From Haloprofundus halophilus (GTDB lineage: Archaea; Halobacteriota; Halobacteria; Halobacteriales; Haloferacaceae): a stretch of 64,000 bases of DNA. The notes beneath the pieces are model-generated. The model was not told the origin of the DNA and did no database searches. It worked only from the letters and a program-made list of their open reading frames with translations. Shown here one piece after another: positions 25,264 to 34,173 of this stretch; the first letter of the stretch is position 1; each line of letters opens with the position of its first letter. The position numbers were made by a program, and so were the translations under genes. The stretch covers positions 1,612,001-1,676,000 of the forward strand of contig NZ_QQRR01000001.1 in the NCBI RefSeq assembly GCF_003439925.1. Reading direction: 5' to 3'.

Positions 25264-25824
25264 TCAGTCGAGGAGACCGAGTTCGGAGAGTCGGCTGACG
25301 ATCTTGTCGACGGCGTGTTCGGCGTCGACGGGCTGTTTTCCGCCCGTGATGACGAGTTTGCCGGAACCGAAGAGGAGCGCGACGACTTTCGGTTCGTCGA
25401 GACGGTAGACGAGGCCGGGGAACTGCTCGGGTTCGTACTCGATGTTCTCGAGACCGAGGCCGATGGCGATAGCGTTGAGATTGAGATTGCGGCCGAGGTC
25501 CGCGCTCGTGACGATGTTCTGGACGGTGATTTCGGGGTCCTCGTCGACCGGAATCTGGAGGTCGCGGAGCTTGTCGAAGACGATTCCGAGACTCTCGTGA
25601 ACGTCGTCGGTCGACTTCGCGCCCGTGCAGACGATTTTCCCGGACCGGAAGATGAGCGCGGCCGACTTCGGGTTCTGCGTGCGGTAGACGAGACCGGGGA
25701 ACTGCTCGGGGTCGTAATCGGCACCTTCGAGGTCCATCGCGACGCTCTGAAGGTCGAGTTCCTGTCCGATTCCGGTGGAGGCGACCACGTTCTCTATGTT
25801 TATCGTGTCCTTGGGGTCACTCAT
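25264..25824 (-). CDS. tbp: TATA-box binding protein (TBP)
   Basis: 186 aa made of two direct repeats of about 90 residues (INIENVVASTGIGQELDL and ITVQNIVTSADLGRNLNL; QFPGLVYRTQNPKSAALIF and QFPGLVYRLDEPKVVALLF). Each half gives one side of the saddle that bends promoter DNA and recruits TFB and RNA polymerase. The acidic surface and short C-terminal tail are haloarchaeal. Haloarchaea often have several TBPs; which paralogue this is cannot be fixed from the window, though it looks like the main (TbpE-type) copy. Confidence 0.97.
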   Translation of the reverse strand: MSDPKDTINIENVVASTGIGQELDLQSVAMDLEGADYDPEQFPGLVYRTQNPKSAALIFRSGKIVCTGAKSTDDVHESLGIVFDKLRDLQIPVDEDPEITVQNIVTSADLGRNLNLNAIAIGLGLENIEYEPEQFPGLVYRLDEPKVVALLFGSGKLVITGGKQPVDAEHAVDKIVSRLSELGLLD

Positions 25825-25860
25825 GGAACGGTTTAAGTATCGTATTTAAGGTTTAAAAAG
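25825..25860 (-). promoter_or_regulatory. tbp promoter
   Basis: The 36 bp upstream of the tbp ATG are very AT-rich for this genome. The minus strand has TTTTAAAC (25852-25859) about 28 nt upstream of the ATG, a good TATA box for a leaderless mRNA. A further TTAAATA (25843-25849) and a TTAAAC next to the gene give three TTAA-containing boxes in 30 bp, which could allow TBP autoregulation. This is inference. Confidence 0.5.
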
Positions 25861-25992
25861 GTTGGTGCAGGGGTTGATAGGTTCGATTCTAGTGAACGCG
25901 ACCGATTTTGCGGCGCTCGGTGGGTCGCACCCGAGAAGTCGCCCGTTCGAACCGTTCGACACGCTCATACGTCGCCCCCGACAGATTCGACC

Positions 25993-26967
25993 GTGTACTG
26001 TCTGGAACTCGCCGGCGAGGACGACGCGTTCGCGGCCTACGAGGCCCGCGCGGCCGCCGGAGAACCGGAACTGGCCGCCCCCGGCGTCGCTCTCGCGCGG
26101 ACGCTCGACGTTGCGCGCGCGAGAACGCTCGCGTACACCCACCGCGCCAGCGACCTGGTCGGCCATACCGACGCCAGCGTCGAGAGCGCTCGCGTCCTCC
26201 TCGAAGCGGCGTCGCTGTCGCGGGAGGGAACCGTCGCCGTCCGCGCCCGAGACGTTCGCGGCGAGAGCGGCGTCTCGACCGGCGACGCCGAGCGCGAACT
26301 CGGCGGCGTCCTCGTCGACCGCGGCTACTCGGTCGATTTGGACGACCCCGACAACGTCCTCCGCGTGGTTTTCGCGGACGAGCGCTGCTTCGTCGGTTGG
26401 CAGGTCGTCGAGAGCGTCCGCGACTACGGGAGCAGAAAGCCGACCGACCGACCGTTCTTCCAACCGGGGAGCATGGCGCCGCTCGACGCCCGCGCGTTCG
26501 CCAACATCGCCGGAGCGAAGCCGGGTGCCCGGATGTTGGACCCGATGTGCGGCACCGGCGGCACGCTCATCGAAGCGGGACTCGTCGGCGCGACGCCCGT
26601 CGGCGTCGACGCGCAGGCGAAGATGGCCGCCGGTGCGCGAAAAAATCTCGACGCCTACGTCGACGGCGACGCCCACGTCGTCCGCGGCGACGCCACCGCC
26701 CTCCCTTTCTGCGACGACGCCGTCGACGGCGTCGTCTTCGACGCGCCGTACGGCCGTCAGTCGAAAATCGCGCGGCACTCGCTCCGAGACCTCGTTTCGG
26801 GGGCGCTCGACGAAGCGTACCGCGTCGCGCCGCGGGGCGTCCTCGTCGCCGACCGCTCGTGGCGCGAGGAAGCGGAGAGCGCCGGGTGGACGGTCGACGA
26901 GACGTTCGAACGGCGGGTGCACCGCTCGCTCGTCAGGCACGTTCACGTGTTGCGGAGCGACGATTGA
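25993..26967 (+). CDS. tRNA (guanine10-N2)-dimethyltransferase (TrmG10, THUMP domain)
   Basis: 324 aa with a GTG start at 25993. The N-terminal half is a degenerate THUMP/ferredoxin-like tRNA-binding domain; the C-terminal half is a class I SAM methyltransferase with MLDPMCGTGGTLIEAGLVGA (motif I) and VVFDAPYGRQSK in place of the usual DPPYGR catalytic motif. FFQPGSMAPLDARAFANIAG precedes it, as in the archaeal Trm11/TrmG10 group. It would methylate G10 of tRNA. Divergent from tbp. DAPY instead of DPPY is a small deviation, but many N2-guanine enzymes tolerate changes there. Confidence 0.88.
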   Translation: MYCLELAGEDDAFAAYEARAAAGEPELAAPGVALARTLDVARARTLAYTHRASDLVGHTDASVESARVLLEAASLSREGTVAVRARDVRGESGVSTGDAERELGGVLVDRGYSVDLDDPDNVLRVVFADERCFVGWQVVESVRDYGSRKPTDRPFFQPGSMAPLDARAFANIAGAKPGARMLDPMCGTGGTLIEAGLVGATPVGVDAQAKMAAGARKNLDAYVDGDAHVVRGDATALPFCDDAVDGVVFDAPYGRQSKIARHSLRDLVSGALDEAYRVAPRGVLVADRSWREEAESAGWTVDETFERRVHRSLVRHVHVLRSDD

Positions 26968-27070
26968 GGCGGAACGACGATTAGGGCGGAGCGACCGACT
27001 TCGGCGACGAACGATGTTCTGAGTAGAGGAACACGTCTCTCCGTTCGCAGAACGCGGGTGCGGGATTTCG

Positions 27071-27703
27071 TCAGGACTGTCGCGCTACGACCGTCTCGCC
27101 CGCACGGACGCGCTGGCCCTTCTCGACGCAGAGGTCCGTCGCGTCGAACCGCTCGGGGAGCAACACGTCGGCGCGACTGCCGAAGGCGATGTGACCGACT
27201 CGTTGCCCGCGTTCGAGCGTCGTTCCCTCTTCGACGTAGGGGTGGATGCGCCGGGCGAACGCGCCGGCGATGAGCGATATCTCGAACTCGCCGCAGTCGA
27301 CGTCGACGCGTTCGTTTCGCTCCGAATCCTTCGAGAACGCCGGTCTGTGCGCGCCGGGTCGGTGCGTCACCGACTCGACGTCGGCGTCGGCGGGCGCGCG
27401 GTTGACGTGGACGTCGGTGACGTTCATGAACACGCCGACGCGGACGCGGTCGCCCTCGCGTCGGACGACCGAGACGCGGCCGTCGGCCGGCGAGACGAAC
27501 CCCGACTCGGGGGCGGTGCGGTCGGGGTCGCGGAAGAACCAGAGGACGAACAGCGCGACCGCGACGCAGAGAAGCCCCACCGGGGGGACGAGCACCGAGA
27601 GCGGGACGGCCAGAAGCGCCGGCGGGAGCGCGTAGCGCCGCGCCGACGGGGCGAACTGCCGCGGGACCGCCGCCGCGACGCGGCGGGGTGAGAGCGGGGC
27701 CAT
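27071..27703 (-). CDS. asd: Phosphatidylserine decarboxylase, archaeal short form
   Basis: 210 aa. TM segments near residues 25-60 (LPPALLAVPLSVLVPPVGLL), then FFRDPDRTAPESGFVSPADGRV and GVFMNVTDVHVNRAPADADV (family motifs). The self-cleavage site is IAFGSRADVLLP, whose Ser becomes the pyruvoyl group. It decarboxylates archaetidylserine to archaetidylethanolamine in archaea. Its ATG at 27703 directly abuts the stop of rfcC, so both are one transcript. The 100-bp gap to the TrmG10 gene shows nothing. Confidence 0.93.
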   Translation of the reverse strand: MAPLSPRRVAAAVPRQFAPSARRYALPPALLAVPLSVLVPPVGLLCVAVALFVLWFFRDPDRTAPESGFVSPADGRVSVVRREGDRVRVGVFMNVTDVHVNRAPADADVESVTHRPGAHRPAFSKDSERNERVDVDCGEFEISLIAGAFARRIHPYVEEGTTLERGQRVGHIAFGSRADVLLPERFDATDLCVEKGQRVRAGETVVARQS

Positions 27704-28714
27704 CTACGCGGCCCCACCCGCGGGCGACCACTCGGTCAGCAGGTGACAGACGTGGATTCGGTCGTCCGTTCCCGTCGCCAGGTCGAGGTCGACCTGCCCC
27801 GCGAGTCGGTGGAGGCGCGCGAGGTCGTCGCCGCTGTAGTCGGTCCGAGCGACGCGGAGCAGTTCGCCGAGCAGCTCTTGGCCGCTGTATCCCTCGTCGA
27901 GGAGGTCGTCGACGGCTTTGCGGGCGGCTTTGAACTCCCCCGCCCTCGCCTCGGCGAGGACGTCGCGGAGCGCCTCGTCGTCGCCGACGTCGCCGAGCGT
28001 CTCGAACGCCGCGTTCATCGTCAGTCCGTCGGCGGCGGCGGCGGTCGCCTGCGCGCTGAGAATCGCCTTTCGGAGGTTGCCGCCGGCGAATCCGGCGACG
28101 TACTCCAGACCGTCTTCGTCGTAGTCGACCTCCTCGGCGTCGACGATGCCTCGGAGGACTTCGACGGTCTCGTCGGTCGTCGGTGCGCGAACCGGCACCG
28201 GGAAACAGCGCGAGCGAATCGGCGGGATGAGTTTCGTCGGCTGCCGCGTCGTGATAACGAACTGCGTCGTCCGGTGGTGCTGCTCCATCACGCGGCGCAA
28301 CGCCTGCTGGAAGTCCTCGCGGATGGCCTCGGCGTTGTCGAGGACGATGGTCTTGTACTCGCCGGAGACGGGCGCGTAGCTCGCCGACTCCTTGAGCACG
28401 CGGTTTATCATGTCGCGTTTGGCCATCCGGCTGCGACCGGCGAGAAACGACTCGAAGCGAGGGTCTTCCCGGAGTTCCTTCTTCGTCCGGCCGAAGAAGT
28501 CGGCGACGTTAATCTCGACGAGGTCGTTGTCGACGTCCTCGTGCGTCTCGCGGGCGAGCGCTCGGACCGCCGCCGTCTTTCCCACACCCGGCGGCCCCTG
28601 AACGACGAGGTTCATCGGTTCGTCGACGGTGCGAGCGAGTCGCTCTCGCACAGCCGCCTGCGGGAGGTCGGCGAGGTCCGGTGCGTGCGCATCGGTCCAC
28701 AGGGGGGCGTCCAT
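27704..28714 (-). CDS. rfcC: Replication factor C small subunit-like AAA+ protein (RfcC type)
   Basis: 336 aa from the ATG at 28714 (MDAPLWTDAHAPDLADLPQA); upstream in-frame ATGs read into another gene. AAA+ motifs: Walker A GPPGVGKTAA, a Walker B-like IVLDNAEAI in place of DEAD, sensor 1 TTRQPTKLI, and the SRC arginine-finger motif IPPIRSRC. Clamp loaders open PCNA onto primed DNA. The changed Walker B suggests a weakly or non-hydrolysing subunit, as in the third small RFC subunit of haloarchaea. Downstream is asd with no gap. Confidence 0.88.
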   Translation of the reverse strand: MDAPLWTDAHAPDLADLPQAAVRERLARTVDEPMNLVVQGPPGVGKTAAVRALARETHEDVDNDLVEINVADFFGRTKKELREDPRFESFLAGRSRMAKRDMINRVLKESASYAPVSGEYKTIVLDNAEAIREDFQQALRRVMEQHHRTTQFVITTRQPTKLIPPIRSRCFPVPVRAPTTDETVEVLRGIVDAEEVDYDEDGLEYVAGFAGGNLRKAILSAQATAAAADGLTMNAAFETLGDVGDDEALRDVLAEARAGEFKAARKAVDDLLDEGYSGQELLGELLRVARTDYSGDDLARLHRLAGQVDLDLATGTDDRIHVCHLLTEWSPAGGAA

Positions 28715-28790
28715 TGGCTCGGTATTGTCGGCAACGACGTAAGAATCGGTCGGTTCGACGCACCTCTCGCGGTCGTTCGACTCGTTCGAC

Positions 28791-29624
28791 CTACCCGCCG
28801 ACCGACGACCAGCTATCCGAACTCGACGCGATGAGAGCCGCCTCGGTCGTCGTCTCGTTCGTCCGACCGGTCTCGTTCGTACTCGAGCCGTTCTCGCCCG
28901 TATCGGACTTTCCGGACGCATCGGAACCGCGGTCCGTCGGCTCGTCGTCCTCGGCGTCGACGTCGACGATTTCGACTTCTTCGCCCGTCCCGGACTGATC
29001 GATGACGGGTTTGAGGATGTACTTCCCGCTCTTTCCCGCCTCGAAGACGGAAACGTCGAAGACGAAGTCGACCGCTTCGCCGTTTCCGAGCGTGAACCCC
29101 TTGTGAAGTTGCAGTTTGTCACTCGGCAGTTTTACGCGCACTTCCTCTCCGTTTTCGAGGGTGCCGTTCACCGACGAGACGTAGATGAAGACACTCCCGT
29201 AACTTCCGCCGGAGACGTTCAGTTCCCCGAGCGACGTCGAGTTAGCGCCCTGAAGTCGCGTGAGGTCGACAGTTCGTTCGTCGACGTCGAACTCGCGCCA
29301 CCCTTCCTCGGGTGCCGAGTCGTCGGCTTCGGTCGCCGTCCCGTTCGCCGTTCCGTTCGCCGTCTCGGTGGCGTTCGTCTCGTCGCGGGTCGTCGGCTTC
29401 AGTCCGACTTTCGTGATCGTGACGTTGAGGTGTGCGAAGTCGCCGATAGCGTTGCGCTCGTCGCTCACGTAGAAGCGGACGGTTCCATCGCTCCCGTCGA
29501 CGTGGTCGGTCTGCGTATCGACCGACGCGTCGGTCGAGGGGCCGTCCTCTGAAATCCCGCCAGTGCATCCGGCCAGCACCACCAAGAGCGCCGTCAGCAC
29601 GCTGACGGCTGTCGTCTGGTTCAT
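28791..29624 (-). CDS. DUF4382-type lipoprotein
   Basis: 277 aa from the ATG at 29624 (MNQTTAVSVLTALLVVLAGC), which begins a signal ending in the lipobox LAGC. The Cys is followed by an acidic Gly/Ser/Thr tether. The domain (about 45-210) has the DUF4382 pattern: VRFYVSDERNAIGDFAHLNV, WREFDVDERTVDLTRLQG, VFIYVSSVNGTLENG and FDVSVFEAGKSGKYILKPVI. Haloarchaea keep many such cell-surface lipoproteins of unknown role. The C-terminal 60 residues are low-complexity and N-glycosylation-rich. Its promoter region (29630-29680) is AT-rich. Confidence 0.82.
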   Translation of the reverse strand: MNQTTAVSVLTALLVVLAGCTGGISEDGPSTDASVDTQTDHVDGSDGTVRFYVSDERNAIGDFAHLNVTITKVGLKPTTRDETNATETANGTANGTATEADDSAPEEGWREFDVDERTVDLTRLQGANSTSLGELNVSGGSYGSVFIYVSSVNGTLENGEEVRVKLPSDKLQLHKGFTLGNGEAVDFVFDVSVFEAGKSGKYILKPVIDQSGTGEEVEIVDVDAEDDEPTDRGSDASGKSDTGENGSSTNETGRTNETTTEAALIASSSDSWSSVGG

Positions 29625-29867
29625 GTACTCTGTCCAATTCGAACGTTCCCTAAAGTAATACAGTGTTCGTTCGGATAGTTTTCTGTGCGTGAACAGTTTG
29701 GAGCGTCGACCTCGGAGTCGCCACAGTCGGCGCAGTCGGTGCAGTCGGGGGGTTTTGACCTCGTTTCTGCAGTTCGAACGCGTCTGTGAGAGACGGACCG
29801 TCGTACCCGGCACCGACTCGACGGCGTATCCGACACGGGTTTAGCCCGTGCCCGTCTCACAGCGTGT

Positions 29868-30797
29868 ATGTCGATGCGCGTGACCTTCTTAGGAACCAGC
29901 GGGGCCGTTCCGACGACGCAGCGGGCCCCCAGCGCCGTCCTCCTCAACCGGGAGGGCGAGCGCCTGCTTTTCGACTGCGGCGAGGGAACTCAGCGGCAGA
30001 TGATGCGCTTCGGAACCGGCTTCGGCGTCTCCCACCTGTTCGTCACACACCTGCACGGCGACCACATCCTCGGCATCCCCGGCCTGATACAGTCGTGGGA
30101 CTTCAACGGCCGCGAGGAGGCGCTGGCCATCCACGCACCCCGCGGGTCGAGAGAACACATCGAGCACCTCGTCCACGCGGGCGGCTACCGGCCGAGTTAC
30201 CCCGTTCGAGTCCACCAGGTGAGCGCCGGGGCGACGGCGCTGGAAGCGGAGGAGTACGAGGTTCGGACGTTCGAGACCAACCATCGGACGCGCTCGCAGG
30301 GTTACGCGCTCGTCGAGGACGACCGACCCGGGCGGTTCGACCGCGAGCGGGCCGAGTCGCTGGGCGTCCCCGTCGGGCCGAAGTTCGGCAGGCTCCACGA
30401 GGGCGAGTCGGTCGAACTCGACGACGGCCGGGTCGTCGACCCCGAGGAAGTGGTCGGCGAACCGCGACCGGGGCGAACGTTCGTCTACACGGGTGACACC
30501 CGCCCGGTACAGGCGACCGTCGACGTCGCCGAGAACGCGGACCTGCTGATTCACGACGCGACGTTCGCCTCCGACAACGCCGGACGCGCCCGCCAGACGG
30601 CGCACTCGACGGCGAGGGAGGCGGCCGACGTCGCGCAGCGCGCGGGCGCGAAGCGTCTCGCGCTGACGCACATCTCCTCGCGCTACGCGGGCGACGCCTC
30701 GCAGTTGGCCGAGGAAGCCGCGGAAGCGTTCGACGGCGAGTCGTTCGTCGCCGAGGACGGCCAACGGGTCGAGATTCCGTACCCGGACGCCGAGTAG
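29868..30797 (+). CDS. rnz: Ribonuclease Z
   Basis: 309 aa of the short (tRNase ZS) form. The beta-lactamase-fold metal motif is LFVTHLHGDHILGIPGLIQS (HxHxDH), with FDCGEGTQRQMMRFG, HRTRSQGYALVE (exosite-adjacent), YTGDTRPVQ, LIHDATFASD and LTHISSRYAGD completing the di-zinc site. It removes the 3' trailer from tRNA precursors, making the end where CCA is added; most archaeal tRNA genes lack CCA, as does the tRNA-Arg in this window. It is followed 75 bp later by a DUF460 gene. Confidence 0.97.
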   Translation: MSMRVTFLGTSGAVPTTQRAPSAVLLNREGERLLFDCGEGTQRQMMRFGTGFGVSHLFVTHLHGDHILGIPGLIQSWDFNGREEALAIHAPRGSREHIEHLVHAGGYRPSYPVRVHQVSAGATALEAEEYEVRTFETNHRTRSQGYALVEDDRPGRFDRERAESLGVPVGPKFGRLHEGESVELDDGRVVDPEEVVGEPRPGRTFVYTGDTRPVQATVDVAENADLLIHDATFASDNAGRARQTAHSTAREAADVAQRAGAKRLALTHISSRYAGDASQLAEEAAEAFDGESFVAEDGQRVEIPYPDAE

Positions 30798-30872
30798 AAT
30801 CCGCCGGTCCCCGAAAGCCGCCCGTCGGTTCCGGCGTGGGGTATTTACTCACTGACCACTTATTCCGTCAGC

Positions 30873-32846
30873 GTGAACGCTCGGACGCGTGCGCTCGACT
30901 CCGTCGTCTTCGGCGTCGACATCCAGAGCGGTGACGTTCGCGGAGACGCGCCCTCCTACGCGCTCGTCGCCCTCGACGGCGACGAGGTGGAACGCGACGT
31001 GGTCTCGCTTCGGAAGCTGAGACGACTGGTCGAAGCGCGAGAACCGGCGATGATAGCGACCGACAACATGTACGAACTCGCCGCCGACAAGGACGCGCTC
31101 GTCCACTTTCTGCGGTGGCTCCCCGAGGGGACGAAACTCGTCCAGGTGACCGGCGCGGAGCGCCCCGAACCGCTGTCGCGGGTCGCCTCCCGCCACGGCG
31201 TCCCCTACGGCAAGAAGCCGATGAAGGAGGCGGAGGCCGCCGCGCGCCTCGCGCTCGGCAACGTCGGCTACGAGGTGAGCGCCTTCACCAACACGACGAC
31301 GGTGAAGGTTTCGCGCGGTCGCTCGACCGGTAAAGGCGGATGGAGCCAGGACCGGTACACGCGGCGCATCCACGGCAACGTCAGGCGTCGCGCCCGCGAG
31401 ATAGAGTCCGAACTCGACGAAGCCGGACTGGAGTACGAACGAGACGCGACCGAGAAGTACGGCGGCTTCTCGAACGCCGTCTTCACGGTCGAAGCGCGTC
31501 CCAAGGACATCCCCGTCTCGGCGAACCGCTCCGGCGACGTACGGGTCGAAATCGAGCGCGAGCGACGCGACGGCGTCGAGTTCGAACCGCTCGTGAAACG
31601 GCGCGACCGCGTCATCGTCGGCATCGACCCCGGCACGACCACCGCCGTCGCCGTCGCGGACCTCGACGGCAACGTCCTCGACGTCTACTCGTCGCGAACC
31701 GACGACACCGCGGACGTCGTCGAGTGGCTCATCGAGCGCGGGCGGCCGACCATCGTCGCCGCCGACGTGCAGCCGATGCCCGAGACCGTCGAGAAGTTCC
31801 GCCGGAGTTTCGAGGCCGTCGGCTGGGCCCCGCCGAGAGACCTCCCGGTCGACGAGAAACTGCACCGGACTCGGAACGTCGACTACGACAACGACCACGA
31901 GCGCGACGCGCTGGCGGCGGCGCTGTTCGCGTACGACGACCACGAGGACCAGTTCGCGCGCATCACGCGGAAGGTGCCGCCGAACGTCGACCGCAGCGAG
32001 GTCATCGCGCGCGTTCTCGCCGAGGAGGAGCCCGTCGAAGCCGTGCTTCGGGAGCTCGACCCCAACGTCGAGGACGACGACGAGGACCAGTCGACGCACG
32101 AACCGCGCGAACTCACCGAGGAGGAAAAACGCATCAAGCGACTCGAACGGCGGGTCGAGCGCCTCGAAGAACACGCGGACGACCTGAAGGCCCGTCTGGA
32201 GACGAAAGACGAGACTATCGCGGAGTACGAGCGCGAACTCTCCGACGCCCGACGGAAGGAACGCCGCGAGGCTCGCGAGCGGCGCGAGGTCAACCGCTTG
32301 GAGCGCGAGAACGAGCGACTGGAGCGCGAACGCGACCAGGCCGAGGAGAGCGCCGAGGAGCTACAGCGCAAACTCGACCGCCTGAAGACGCTGTGGAAGC
32401 TCGACCACTCGAACTTCTCGGACGTGGCGGGCGACCGCGACCTCGTCGCGGTGAAGGTCGTCGAGCAGTTCACGCACGACGCCATCGAAGCGGCTCAAGA
32501 ACAGTTCGGTCTGGCGTCAGGGGACGTGGTGTACCTCCGCGACGCCAGCGGTGCGGGTCGACGCACCGCCGAACTGCTCGCGGAGACCGAACCGCGGGTG
32601 GTCCTCCGCGACGGCGGCCTCTCGGACGTCGCCGACGAGCTGCTGTTCGAGGCCGAGATTCCAGTCGGTCCCGCCGACGACGTGTCGATGCAGGAGGTCG
32701 ACGAACTCGCCGTCGCCCGCGAGAGCGACGTAGAGGAGGTCATCGACGACTGGAGAGAGCGCGCCGAGGAGCGTCGCCGCGACCAGAACTCGGCGATGGT
32801 CGACCAGATCATCTCCGAGCACCGCGCCGAGAACCGCGGTCGATAG
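30873..32846 (+). CDS. DUF460 protein (RNase H-like fold with coiled coil)
   Basis: 657 aa with a GTG start at 30873. Two RNase H-like parts (FGVDIQSGDVRGDAPSYALV near the N-terminus, and VIVGIDPGTTTAVAVADLDG at about 250-270, both with the DxxxG strand pattern of RuvC/Hjc-like nucleases). A charged coiled coil (about 415-505, Glu/Arg heptads) and a C-terminal alpha/beta domain follow. DUF460 is an archaeal family with unproven nuclease or ATP-dependent roles. Downstream genes are on the same strand, but with a separate promoter gap of 86 bp. Confidence 0.85.
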   Translation: MNARTRALDSVVFGVDIQSGDVRGDAPSYALVALDGDEVERDVVSLRKLRRLVEAREPAMIATDNMYELAADKDALVHFLRWLPEGTKLVQVTGAERPEPLSRVASRHGVPYGKKPMKEAEAAARLALGNVGYEVSAFTNTTTVKVSRGRSTGKGGWSQDRYTRRIHGNVRRRAREIESELDEAGLEYERDATEKYGGFSNAVFTVEARPKDIPVSANRSGDVRVEIERERRDGVEFEPLVKRRDRVIVGIDPGTTTAVAVADLDGNVLDVYSSRTDDTADVVEWLIERGRPTIVAADVQPMPETVEKFRRSFEAVGWAPPRDLPVDEKLHRTRNVDYDNDHERDALAAALFAYDDHEDQFARITRKVPPNVDRSEVIARVLAEEEPVEAVLRELDPNVEDDDEDQSTHEPRELTEEEKRIKRLERRVERLEEHADDLKARLETKDETIAEYERELSDARRKERREARERREVNRLERENERLERERDQAEESAEELQRKLDRLKTLWKLDHSNFSDVAGDRDLVAVKVVEQFTHDAIEAAQEQFGLASGDVVYLRDASGAGRRTAELLAETEPRVVLRDGGLSDVADELLFEAEIPVGPADDVSMQEVDELAVARESDVEEVIDDWRERAEERRRDQNSAMVDQIISEHRAENRGR

Positions 32847-32932
32847 ACGGGCGGACGGCCCCGGTCCGGCCGTCCGTTCGGCTCCGGAGACCCGGCCCAA
32901 GACCCATTCGTCCTCGCGTTGAGAGACACGGT

Positions 32933-33961
32933 ATGTCTTCGCGCGAGGTCAGCGGTGCCAGCGTTCGTCTCGTTTTCGCGGGCGTGTTAGTGACCGCGCT
33001 GGGTATCGTCGCTGCGCTTATCCTCCTGCCGTTTCTCACGTATCTGCTCGCCGCGGCGCTGCTCGCGTTCGTGCTCTACCCGCTTCAGCAGCGGCTCGCA
33101 GCCCGGGTCGGGACGCGGCTCTCTGCCGCCGCGCTGGTGGCGCTGTCGGTTCTCTGCGTGGTCCTCCCGCTCGGACTGCTGGTGTACCGACTCGCCAGCG
33201 GCGGCAGCGTCGTTCCGGGAGAGCTCGAAGAGCTCCCCCGGCTGCCGGTGATCGAGTCGCTCATAGAGCGGTCGGTGGGCGTCGAGATGTCGATTCGTTC
33301 GCAGCTGAACACCGCTCTCGGACAGGTTTCGTCGATGCTCGCCGAACAGAGCTCCGGCATCGTCGGCGCGGGAGTGCACGCGACGTTCGGCGTGCTCCTG
33401 TTCGTGTTCGTGCTCTACTATCTGCTGAAGGACGGTCACCGACTGGTCGCGTGGCTCCTGTACGTCACGCCGCTCCCCGAGGCGGTGCAGGACGAACTCG
33501 TCGCGCAGACGAACGCGATGACGTGGGCCGTGCTCGAGGGACACGTCCTCGTCGCCGTCGTCCAGGGTATCGTCGCGGGTGCCGGTCTCTTCGTCGCCGG
33601 CATCCCGAACGCGGGGTTCTGGACGTTGGTGATGATGGTGGTCGCGCTCATCCCGGTTCTCGGCGTCGGCGTCGTCGTCGGTCCGGCGGTGCTGTATCTC
33701 GTCGTCGTCGATAGACTCCTCGCCGCCGTGCTGCTGGCTGCGTACGGCGTGACCATCGTCGCGCTCATCGACGACTACCTGCGGGCGTACCTCATAAATC
33801 GAGGGTCGGCACTCAACTCGGCGGTCATCCTCGTCGGCGTTCTGGGTGGCGTGTACCTCCTCGGTCCGATGGGGCTGTTCTACGGACCGATTCTGCTCGG
33901 TCTGTTCAAGGCGACCATCGAGGTGTTCGACGACTACTACGAGGTGCTGGAGCGTCCCTGA
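32933..33961 (+). CDS. AI-2E family (PerM/TqsA-like) membrane permease
   Basis: 342 aa from the ATG at 32933 (MSSREVSGASVRLVFAGVLV). Architecture of the AI-2 exporter superfamily: TM1-2, TM3, a periplasm-facing hydrophilic stretch (about 85-150), TM4 (FGVLLFVFVLYYLLKDGHR, a family hallmark), then VAVVQGIVAGAGLFVAGIPN (helix loop) and VVALIPVLGVGVVVGPAVLY (TM6), DDYLRAYLINRGSALNSAVI and PMGLFYGPILLGLFKATIE. It exports small molecules or ions by family; the archaeal substrate is unknown. Confidence 0.88.
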   Translation: MSSREVSGASVRLVFAGVLVTALGIVAALILLPFLTYLLAAALLAFVLYPLQQRLAARVGTRLSAAALVALSVLCVVLPLGLLVYRLASGGSVVPGELEELPRLPVIESLIERSVGVEMSIRSQLNTALGQVSSMLAEQSSGIVGAGVHATFGVLLFVFVLYYLLKDGHRLVAWLLYVTPLPEAVQDELVAQTNAMTWAVLEGHVLVAVVQGIVAGAGLFVAGIPNAGFWTLVMMVVALIPVLGVGVVVGPAVLYLVVVDRLLAAVLLAAYGVTIVALIDDYLRAYLINRGSALNSAVILVGVLGGVYLLGPMGLFYGPILLGLFKATIEVFDDYYEVLERP

Positions 33962-34027
33962 CGCCCCCGATGCGTCGCTCCGAGGGCACCGTCACCGGTG
34001 GGCTGACAGCCGGAACTCGCAGTCGCG

Positions 34028-34111
34028 GAGCGGCGTTCCGGACACCCGCCTCGACTCGCTCCGCGGCGATGCTCAGCGCACGCCGGGGAGTGGTCCCGTC
34101 ATCCGGTTTGA
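34028..34111 (+). repeat. Dispersed ~80-bp element, copy 2
   Basis: Second copy of the element at 2444-2524. In the conserved frame it reads ERRSGHPPRLAP ... SAHAGEWSRHPV and a TGA at 34109-34111; the same frame has a stop upstream and no start codon. The shared core TGGTCCCGTCATC is identical in both copies. In the remaining gap before tyrS I see only a 52-codon open frame (ATG at 33970) that overlaps this element in another phase and is probably chance. Confidence 0.5.
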
Positions 34112-34173
34112 ACCCTCGGACGCCCTGACACACTTCCAGAAGTCATATCCCACACCCCACGCTCGGTACGAGT

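Noticed and set aside
33970-34131. Leader peptide for tyrS
   Set aside because: The only short ORF in the gap (52 codons) has no Tyr codons and overlaps the dispersed element.
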